Position numbers and translations under genes: made by a program
Notes under the pieces: generated by a model
Database searches by the model: none
Told to the model about the DNA's origin: nothing
The model's input: only the letters and a program-made list of their open reading frames with translations
Part shown: positions 32,919 through 39,884 of the stretch, piece by piece
Layout of the letters: the number at the start of each line of letters is the position of its first letter
Numbering within the stretch: position 1 is the stretch's first letter
Assembly: GCF_945906275.1 (NCBI RefSeq)
Contig: NZ_CAMDRA010000011.1
Span: 1 to 39,884, forward strand
Length of the DNA: 39,884 nt
Source: Dongia mobilis
Lineage (GTDB): Bacteria > Pseudomonadota > Alphaproteobacteria > Dongiales > Dongiaceae
Reading direction: 5' to 3'

Positions 32919-35071
32919 CTAGCGGTTGAGGGACTTCGCCTGCTCCGCCATCATTTCGGCAGCGTTCAGCACGCCGGCTGCCGTGTCGCGGGCCGACAGC
33001 ACGGCGGTTTCGACGCCGTTGATGTTCTGCCGCACCGATTGCGTGCCGCCGGACGCGGCCTGGGCGTTGCTGGAAATCTCGCGCGTCGCCGCCGACTGTT
33101 CTTCGACCGCCGCCGCGATCGAGCTCGAGATCTCGTCGATCCGTTCGATCGTGCTGGTGACGGTGGCCATCGCCTTCGCAACACCATCGGTCGAGTTCTG
33201 GATCGCCTGGATTTCGACCGAGATGCCTTCGGTGGCCTTGGTCGTCTGGCTGGCCAGGGCCTTCACCTCGTTGGCGACGACCGCGAAGCCCTTGCCGGCT
33301 TCCCCGGCGCGCGCCGCCTCGATGGTGGCGTTGAGCGCCAGCAGATTGGTCTGTTCAGCGATGGCGGTGATGAGCTTCACCACTTCGCCGATCCGTTCCG
33401 AGACCACGACCAGATTCTTCATCGTGTCATTGGCCTTGCCGATCTCGCCCACCGCGGTGCGGGCGACGTCGGAGGAACTGGCCACCTGGCGGCTGATCTC
33501 GCTGATCGAGGCGGAGAGCTGTTCGGCCGCCGCCGCCACCGCGTCGACGCTGCCGGACGCATTGTCGGTGGCCCCCGACGCTTCGCCGATCTTCTGTGTC
33601 GCATTCTCCGCCACGTCCGACATCGACTTGGCGTGGGTCTGCAATTGCTGGGCCGATTTGGTGACGCTGTCGACCACGGTCTTCACCGACCGTTCGAAGC
33701 CGTTGGCGAGCTGCTGCATCGCCTCCCGCTTTTCCACCTCGGCGCGTTCGGCGGCTTTCTGCTGCTCGGCTTCCAGGCGCAATTTGTCCTGCTGGCCATG
33801 CTTCAGCACCTCGACAGCGCGGGCGAGTTCGCCGATCTCGTCGCCGCGCTCGGCACCCTTCACCTCGGCGTCGAAATTGCCATGCGCCACCTCGCTGGTG
33901 ACATGGGCCAGCGCCACGATTGGCTTGGCGATGCGGCTGCCGACCCAGGCGAAAATGATGGCGCCGAGAATCAGGGCTGCGATGACGATGCCGACGATCG
34001 TGTAGATGAGTTCATTGGCGTCCTTCAGCACAGTCGCCACCGGCACCTCAACAACCAGTGTCCAGACCTCGGTCGGCCCCACGAAGCTGATCGGCGCGAA
34101 TACATAGAAGTTGCCGCTGACGGCATCCTGCACCAAGGTTGGCGTCGTCACCTTGCTGGCAATGAAGGCGTCATACATCGCCTTCAACCCCACCTCTGGG
34201 GCGAAATCCTCGGTCTTGGGAACATCGGCACCGCTAGCGTCCTTTGTCATGACCGGTACGTCTTTGCCTTCGGCATTCTTTTCTGTCACGACCTTGACGG
34301 CGATGGTCTGCCCCAATCGCGCTCCATCCGGCACCGCCGCCCAGATTCCGTTGTCAGAGAGGAGCATGACGCGTCCGGTCTCCATCGGCTTGATGGCACC
34401 AAGCGTCTCAGTCAGTGTGGTCAAGCGCATGTCGATCGTGGCGATACCGAAGCCCTTGCCGTCTGCGACCATCGGCACACTGATCGTCGACATCAGCACG
34501 TCCTCGCCCTCGACCGGATAGATATAGGGCGGTGTCAAGGTCGTGCGATTATTTTTCATCGGCGTCAGATACCAGCCTTCGATCCCTGCTTCGATCGTCA
34601 TGATGAGGGGTCGACACCGACAGTTCCATCTTTTTTGTTGTAGTAATAGGGAACAAAGCGCCCTTCGGCGTCCTGCTCCGGCGCGATGCCTTTGAAGGCA
34701 GCATCATTGTTGTCATAGCCGTTTGGTTCGAAGGCGATGGTGGTGCCGACGAAGTTCTGGTGCGCATGGATAACGGGGACAGCAAGGCCCTGGATCGCTG
34801 TGCGCGGCAGACCGCTTGCCTTGCCGCCTTCCATCGCGCGAGCAATTGTCTCGGCAATATCGACCGCCGGCTGGATATTGCCGGTCACCTGCCGCGCTGT
34901 CCCTTCGGCGATGGCGGTTAGGTTGGCAGCCGCATCCTGTTTGGCCTGTTCATAGGCCATATAGCCGGCAACGCCGCCCGCCCCCACGATGCCGACCAGC
35001 AGCACCGCAATCCCCGACAGCATGACGCGCGCGCGCAGGCCGATACGGCCCGATTTCGAAACAGCAGACAT
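32919..35071 (-). pseudogene. Methyl-accepting chemotaxis protein (dCache), frameshifted
   Basis: Two frames form one chemoreceptor of about 717 residues. The first (from ATG 35071, GGGGAGA upstream) has a membrane helix at about 18-40 and the start of a periplasmic dCache ligand domain through [16 protein letters not shown]. The second continues [12 protein letters not shown]...[11 protein letters not shown] and a second helix, followed by HAMP and the MCP signalling domain with hairpin [21 protein letters not shown] single missing base in a G-run (34607-34610, GGGG where GGGGG is expected) causes the break. The paralogue at 35201-36326 is collinear across the join. No CheR pentapeptide is seen at the end. 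It would sense small molecules and signal through CheA/CheW. Confidence 0.85.
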
Positions 35072-35200
35072 GATCTCTCCCCGACATAAGACTGGCCGTA
35101 TGTTGGGACAAGATACTTAACCGTCGATTAATATGAGGAATGCCGCCAGGGCAGCCGCCGAAATTTCACATTCAAGCGGAAAGGCCCACGATCGGCGCAC

Positions 35201-36326
35201 TCAGCGGCGTTCGACCGCTCGGGATCTGGGGCGCGATTGCGCATTTCCCGCCCTGGCCGGGCTGCGCTGGCGCAGGAAGAAGAACAGGATGATCAACCCC
35301 ACGGCGGCGCCGACAAGAGCAAGGCCCGGTGCCGACAGGCTGGCCGGCGACGCTGCCAGGAATCCGCCTTTGGGCGCCGTGGCGATCAGCGTCCAGCGCT
35401 CGGACAGGCCGGCAAAGGTCACCGGCACGAAATAGAAGCCGGTGCCATCCGGCTGCTCCACCAATTGCGGCACTGCCGGTTGCGCAGCCTGGTAGCTGCG
35501 ATAGGCGGCGGCCAGCGCCGCTTCGTCGAAGCCGGCATTGCCCGCAGTACCGCCTTGGCCGACCTCTTCCATCAGCCCCGTGGCAAGGCGCTTCGGATCG
35601 GGATGCCTCAGCCAAATTTCGTCATCGCTGAGGACAGCCACCTGCTCCGTCTCAAGGAGCCTCGCCGCACCGAGATCACGCAACAGCTCCGTCATGACGA
35701 GATCGACCGTCACGATTCCGAAGGTCACGCCATCGCTCAACAGCGGCACGCAGATGCTGACCAGCGAAACATCCACGCCATTGACCGGATAGATATAGGG
35801 ACCGACCAGCATCGGCGTCTTGCGGTGCAGGGGTTCGAGATACCAGCCTTCGATCCCGGCTTCGACCGCCATGGCCATAAGGTCGGTGGCGACGTCGCCA
35901 TTCTCCAGCTTGTAATAGTAGGGCGCGAAGCGACCAGCCTCATCATGCTCCTTTCCCTCGGCCCGATAGGTTTCATCCTTGCCGTCATAGCCATTCGGCT
36001 CAAAGGCGACGGCAACACCGAGAAATTCCGGTCGTGCATTCACAACCGGCACCGCCATCCCGCGAATCTGCTCGCGTCCGACCTGCGCTTCCTTTGCGGC
36101 GACGATCTGCGCTGCCAGCGTCAACGCTGCATCGATGGGGCTGGGTGAATTGGGTGACGCTCTGCGCCCTGGCCGCGGCCTCAGCCTCGAAGGCCGCCTG
36201 CCGGTCGGCGGCCGCGACACGCAACCCGTCGATGATGAGGAGGCTGCCGGCCGCAAAGGCGCCAAGCGCTAACACGACGGCCAGCACACCCCAGCCGCTG
36301 CCCCGCTCCTGCCGCATCAAGCCCAT
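35201..36326 (-). pseudogene. Sensor-only dCache membrane protein, frameshifted relative of the chemoreceptor
   Basis: About 374 residues after correction. It has an N-terminal helix (GVLAVVLALGAFAAGSLLI), a dCache-type periplasmic domain and a C-terminal helix (LVGAAVGLIILFFFL) followed by only about 20 residues. No HAMP or signalling domain exists, and only 129 bases separate it from the next gene, so none is hidden there. The frame breaks at a G-run (36137-36140, GGGG where GGG is expected; TQFTQ continues PIDAALTL). The ligand domain is clearly similar to that of the neighbouring chemoreceptor ([22 protein letters not shown]), pointing to tandem duplication and loss. ATG 36326 has GGGA upstream. 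The function is unknown: decoy, partner sensor or decaying copy. Confidence 0.7.
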
Positions 36327-36418
36327 GTCCGATCCCTGCCCGCCCTGGTTGCAGGCGCGACCATCACATGGCGGCCGGCACGGGTCAATCCAGCAGCGCC
36401 ACCGCTTTCTCGATCGTC

Positions 36419-37813
36419 TCAGAGATCGAGCTGGTGGCTCTCGCCGGAGAATTCGCACACGCCGCCCGGCACGCCGGATTCATCTCGGGCGTTGTGCCAC
36501 ATGCCTGGCAGGAACAGCGGCTTGTTCTTCAGAATGGGCGCGTTGGAGACGAGGCGCTGCTGCTTGCCGTCCTTGGCCTGCGAATAGACGACACCGACGC
36601 CATAGACCAGGGCCGCCTCATCCTCCCAGGCGACCCGGAGCACGGTCACATCGCGCCCCAGTTCGTCCTTGCCGGGCCAAGTTGTGACACTGGGCAGGGC
36701 CGGCATCTCGCCCATGCCGGTTTCAACCTTGCCATCGAGCGTGATGCCGATCTGGAAATACTGCCGTTCCGGACCCGCCGACGCATCGCCATCGAACAGT
36801 TCGCCTTCCGTGGCGGTCCAGATCTCGACATGGGGCGCCTTGATCCAGGATTTGCCGGCAGCTGCCTTGGTGGCGTCCGCCGCCAGCGGATCGCGGATCT
36901 GGATCAGCAGCGATCTCGTGCTCTCGCCGATGACGCGCAGTTCCGCGGCGTCATCCGCCGTCGCCGGCTTGCCATGGATGAGGAACCCTTTGCTGCCGTC
37001 GCTTCTGAGGCTGAGGCCGCAGGTGCCGAGTGTCGTGCCCGCCGGCAAGGCGCTGGCGCCGAGGTCGAAGGGCACCGGCACGGCATAGGCCGCCACCACA
37101 TCGGGTTCCGGCTGCGGCTCAAGCGGCTTCTGGAAATCGACCACCGGCGTCAGGCAGCCGATCTCCGCGTCGCTCCAATCGTCACGGGGCGCCGGCGCAT
37201 AGGCGCGGGCCTCCAGCGTGCGGCGGTCGACCGCCATGAACGCGCCGGTATTCGGGGCGGCATTGTGATAGGAGCAGCTGTCCTCGGCGATGAGCGCCAG
37301 CGGCGAGAGCTGGAACGTCCTGTTCACGGTCCAGCGCCAGGCGGATCCACAACCTTGCGTATGGGTCAGCCGGTTGTCGGCAATGGTGATGTCGTCAAAG
37401 CCCATCATCGCCGAGCCGTAACCGTCATTGCAGAGCGGCAGCAGCTTCACCGGCTGCGCGTTATCCGCCAGCAGCCAGATCTCGCGGCCGCCATCCATCC
37501 TGTCCATGGCTTCCAGCGCCGCATCGGTCGAGCGGCAGCCTTCCTGCGGAAAATAATTGGGAATGTCGGCGAGGCCGAACACCAGATCGGCGATGCGCAG
37601 GCGCTCGCCTTTCTCACCCGTGCCGGCATCGCGCACCGCGACCAATGCGCAGGTCGGGCGCTCCTGGCACAGCAGTTTCGTCTCCTCCGGCGTAAGGTCC
37701 GCGGCCAGCGCCGAGCCGATCGCGCCCAGCAGCAGGATGATGGCAAGCAGTGCTGCTAGGGAGAGGCGCTCAAGAAGCGGGCGGCGCCGTGGGTGGATGT
37801 GACGGTGGATCAA
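36419..37813 (-). CDS. Exported protein of unknown function (464 aa)
   Basis: A 464-residue protein not matched to any family I recognise. It has a basic N-region (RHIHPRRRPLLERL), a hydrophobic core (residues 18-33) and a probable cleavage site near ALAAD, residue 38. The mature part has several cysteines (C49, C55 and later ones, perhaps disulfide-linked), and is rich in beta-type segments, with a WIKAPHVEIWTATEGELFDGDAS stretch that may belong to a beta-sandwich. The start is TTG at 37813 with AGGA upstream; no ATG is nearby. It lies between mobA and the sensor-only gene, 92 bases before the latter on the same strand. Confidence 0.7.
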   Translation of the reverse strand: MIHRHIHPRRRPLLERLSLAALLAIILLLGAIGSALAADLTPEETKLLCQERPTCALVAVRDAGTGEKGERLRIADLVFGLADIPNYFPQEGCRSTDAALEAMDRMDGGREIWLLADNAQPVKLLPLCNDGYGSAMMGFDDITIADNRLTHTQGCGSAWRWTVNRTFQLSPLALIAEDSCSYHNAAPNTGAFMAVDRRTLEARAYAPAPRDDWSDAEIGCLTPVVDFQKPLEPQPEPDVVAAYAVPVPFDLGASALPAGTTLGTCGLSLRSDGSKGFLIHGKPATADDAAELRVIGESTRSLLIQIRDPLAADATKAAAGKSWIKAPHVEIWTATEGELFDGDASAGPERQYFQIGITLDGKVETGMGEMPALPSVTTWPGKDELGRDVTVLRVAWEDEAALVYGVGVVYSQAKDGKQQRLVSNAPILKNKPLFLPGMWHNARDESGVPGGVCEFSGESHQLDL

Positions 37814-37838
37814 GATGACATCCTGCGGGAAGGGGCGT

Positions 37839-38546
37839 TCAGACCTGCTGCGGGCGCGGCTGCGTCCACAGGCGTTCCGCCACGGCCAGATCCTCCGGCG
37901 TGTTGGCGTTGAAGAATGGGTCGACGGTGCCGCCCGGAAAGTTCACGGCACCTTCGAAGTTTATCGCCACCGTGCGATGGCGATCACAGAAAGCCTCCAC
38001 CTTGCGCAGATGTTCGAGCGCCAGCGCCTTGCGAAGATCCACCCGGAGACCCACCCGCCACAGGCCGATGACCGGATGCCGTCGCCCATTGCTCTCCGCG
38101 ATCGCGATCTCGGCGCCCGCAACCATCGCCGGCAACAGGCGGGCCACCAGATCAAGCGGCAGGAACGGGCAGTCGGTCGAGACGATGAGCACATAGTCGA
38201 CCGCGCGCCCACCCGCCTGGAGCCCGTGTGCCGGGCGCGCCTGCAGCGCCGCCCAGTCGAGGCCGGCGAGGATGCCGGCGAGCGGTCCTGGTTGGCCGGC
38301 GATATCGTCTGGTACCACCGGCAGGTGGTAGCTGTCGAAACGTGTGGCAGGACCGTTGGCATTGATCACCAGCCCCGCAACCTGCGGCCGGATGCGCTCG
38401 ATGACACGATCGAGGATCGGCCGGCCGGCAAGCTGCCGCAGGCATTTGTCACCGCCCCCCATGCGCGACGACTTCCCCCCTGCCAGCAGGATGGCGGGGA
38501 TGGCGGGCTTCAGGGAAGCTGACTCCGCGGTTCTGGTCTCTGGCAT
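37839..38546 (-). CDS. mobA: Molybdenum cofactor guanylyltransferase MobA
   Basis: A 235-residue nucleotidyltransferase that attaches GMP from GTP to molybdopterin to make MGD for DMSO-reductase-type enzymes. The signature LAGGKSSRMGGGDKCL is at 21-36 (family LAGGxSxRMGxDK; one extra Gly here). VSTDCPFLPLDLV and the RHPVIGLW block follow. ATG 38546 overlaps the 3' end of the hydroxylase gene by 37 bases and lacks a clear ribosome-binding site, so translation is probably coupled. mobB is not adjacent; a divergent MobB lies at 698-1276. Confidence 0.93.
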   Translation of the reverse strand: MPETRTAESASLKPAIPAILLAGGKSSRMGGGDKCLRQLAGRPILDRVIERIRPQVAGLVINANGPATRFDSYHLPVVPDDIAGQPGPLAGILAGLDWAALQARPAHGLQAGGRAVDYVLIVSTDCPFLPLDLVARLLPAMVAGAEIAIAESNGRRHPVIGLWRVGLRVDLRKALALEHLRKVEAFCDRHRTVAINFEGAVNFPGGTVDPFFNANTPEDLAVAERLWTQPRPQQV

Positions 38547-39277
38547 GGTTCGGCTTGGGGGCGCTTGAGGACGTCCTGGAACAGCATCATAGCAAGTAAT
38601 CGCTGCTCCTGTGCATCCTCGAAACCGCAGGTCCGTGTGAAATCCGCCGGGTTCTCATAGGTCCCGAACAGCATGTCCCACCAGGTGATGTCACCGTAAT
38701 TGTTGCGGTGGCGGCGATGCTGATGGTGGATGCGGTGCATCTCCGGCCGCTGGAAGAAGAACCCCACCCAGCGCGGCGTGCGGATGCTGGTGTGGTAGAA
38801 GAACTCCCCCAGCGCCGTGCACAGCGTATAGATGGCACCGGCCTCCGGCGACAGGCCCAGCACCGCATAGACCAGGCAGCTGCCGATCAGCGAATTGACG
38901 ATCATCTCGATCGGATGCTTATAGAACGAGGTGATGACCTCGATCCGCTGCGGGCTGTGATGGATCTGGTGGAACAGGCGCCACAGCAGCCAGGATTCGT
39001 GGCGCCAGCGATGCCACCAGTAGAAGATAAAGGTGGCGATGACATAGGCGAGAAGCCCGCCGGCCACGGGACCGAGCGCGCCCTCGAGATCGATGAGCGA
39101 CCAGCGCGCAAACCAGCGCTCCCAGCTCCACCCCGCCAGCACGACAATGCCGAGCTGCACCAGATTGAGTGCCACGACACGTTGCGGCCAGCTGCGCACA
39201 CGCGGCAGGTGCCAGCCGGCAAAGACGCGTTCCAGCACGAAGCATGCGGCGAAGACAGCGAAGATGACGATCAGCAT
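38510..39277 (-). CDS. Fatty acid hydroxylase / sterol desaturase family membrane protein
   Basis: A 255-residue integral membrane di-iron enzyme of the fatty acid hydroxylase superfamily. Histidine boxes are HRWRH (H89, H93), HQIHH (H103, H106, H107) and the later HRIHHQH. About four hydrophobic helices span the protein. The family hydroxylates or desaturates lipids, including sterols, carotenoids and ornithine lipids; the substrate is not assignable. ATG 39277 has GGAGGG upstream; an extension of 17 codons lacks support. Its 3' end overlaps mobA. Confidence 0.87.
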   Translation of the reverse strand: MLIVIFAVFAACFVLERVFAGWHLPRVRSWPQRVVALNLVQLGIVVLAGWSWERWFARWSLIDLEGALGPVAGGLLAYVIATFIFYWWHRWRHESWLLWRLFHQIHHSPQRIEVITSFYKHPIEMIVNSLIGSCLVYAVLGLSPEAGAIYTLCTALGEFFYHTSIRTPRWVGFFFQRPEMHRIHHQHRRHRNNYGDITWWDMLFGTYENPADFTRTCGFEDAQEQRLLAMMLFQDVLKRPQAEPCQRPEPRSQLP

Positions 39278-39420
39278 GGCGATCCCTCCCCGGAGCAGTG
39301 GATCGCCGAAGCCTAGGCAGCGCACCAATCGCCAGCAATCGCCGGAATGCGAGACTCATTCACATCCCGCCCGCCACATTGCGCAGGTCACATTCCACAG
39401 ATGAGGCCCAAGAAACGACG

Positions 39421-39461
39421 AAGCGCGCCGGCCCAGGGTTTAACCCGGGACCGGCGCGCTT
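39421..39461 (-). terminator. recA transcription terminator hairpin
   Basis: Arms 39421-39431 and 39451-39461 form a perfect 11-bp stem, with extra partial pairing inside. On the minus strand it lies about 56 bases after the recA stop and is followed by GTCGTTTCTT. It is a likely rho-independent terminator. Confidence 0.7.
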
Positions 39462-39516
39462 GCCGGAGAGAGAAACGGGCCGCCGCGCCACCAGAGTAGC
39501 GCGGCCGCGATCTTTG

Positions 39517-39884
39517 TTATGCGTCCTCGTCCACCTTGTCGCCGCCGCTGGCATCCATCATGGCGCCGGCGACGAGGCCGGCATTGGCGCGGATCTTCTG
39601 TTCGATCTCCTTCGCCATGACCGGATTCTCGCGCAGGAAGTTCTTGGCGTTCTCACGCCCCTGGCCGATGCGCTGGGTGCTGTAGGAGAACCAGGCGCCG
39701 GATTTCTCGACCACGCCGGCAGCCACCCCGAGATCGATGAGCTCGCCCATCTTCGAGATGCCTTCGCCATACATGATGTCGAATTCGACGACGCGGAAGG
39801 GCGGGGCCAGCTTGTTCTTGACCACCTTCACCTTGGTCTGGTTGCCGACCACGGTTTCCTTGTCCTTGATGGCGCCGATGCGGC
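39517..39884 (-). CDS. recA: Recombinase RecA, C-terminal part
   Basis: About 121 codons of recA, open at the 5' side to the window edge. The peptide begins [24 protein letters not shown], a highly conserved RecA core segment next to the L2-loop-distal strands. It continues [26 protein letters not shown] and ends in an acidic tail (DKVDEDA). RecA polymerises on single-stranded DNA for homologous recombination and triggers LexA self-cleavage. The promoter and N-terminal ATPase are outside the window. Confidence 0.97.
   Translation of the reverse strand, partial: RIGAIKDKETVVGNQTKVKVVKNKLAPPFRVVEFDIMYGEGISKMGELIDLGVAAGVVEKSGAWFSYSTQRIGQGRENAKNFLRENPVMAKEIEQKIRANAGLVAGAMMDASGGDKVDEDA

Overview
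The window comes from a GC-rich alphaproteobacterial chromosome. The placement (inferred, Rhodospirillales-like) rests on a complete Entner-Doudoroff operon, ftsK next to lolA, a CsgG/HfaB-type secretion gene, a GGAAC-N16-CGTT general-stress (EcfG-type) promoter, and very long antisense open frames typical of high GC. It opens in the 3' end of an IS21-family element and closes inside recA.

Layout. 1-226: istB tail and right end of the IS. 242-2304 (minus strand): bacteriohemerythrin, a divergent MobB, CsbD and a DUF883/ElaB-type anchored protein. 2710-8318 (plus): zwf-pgl-edd-glk-eda, every junction overlapping by 1-4 nt or nearly touching, turning glucose into pyruvate and glyceraldehyde-3-phosphate. 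8374-8856: a PAS_5 protein. 8860-13301 (minus): PLP aminotransferase, ftsK and lolA. 28767-29687: a KdgK-type kinase, which would feed KDPG to the eda product. 29730-32811: acyltransferase, then an oxidoreductase/dehydrogenase pair. 32919-36326: a chemoreceptor and a sensor-only relative. 36419-39277: unknown exported protein, mobA and a membrane fatty acid hydroxylase. 39517-39884: recA.

The most unusual part is 13618-28670. A divergent promoter region (17109-17423) separates a minus-strand cluster (small secreted protein, CsgG-like protein, von Willebrand A protein with three discoidin-like repeats) from a plus-strand gene for a secreted protein of 3748 residues. The giant has a signal peptide, a highly charged coiled coil, tandem helical repeats, a TPR-like section, a nucleotidyltransferase-like GS...DxD...D motif and a duplicated C-terminal beta module. 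The small secreted protein resembles a segment near the giant's N-terminus (11 of 19 identical residues), which links the two sides. I read this as a candidate undescribed surface or secretion system; its function is unknown.

Three genes (CsgG-like, chemoreceptor, sensor-only protein) carry single-base frameshifts, all in short G/C runs. They are either real lesions or consensus errors.
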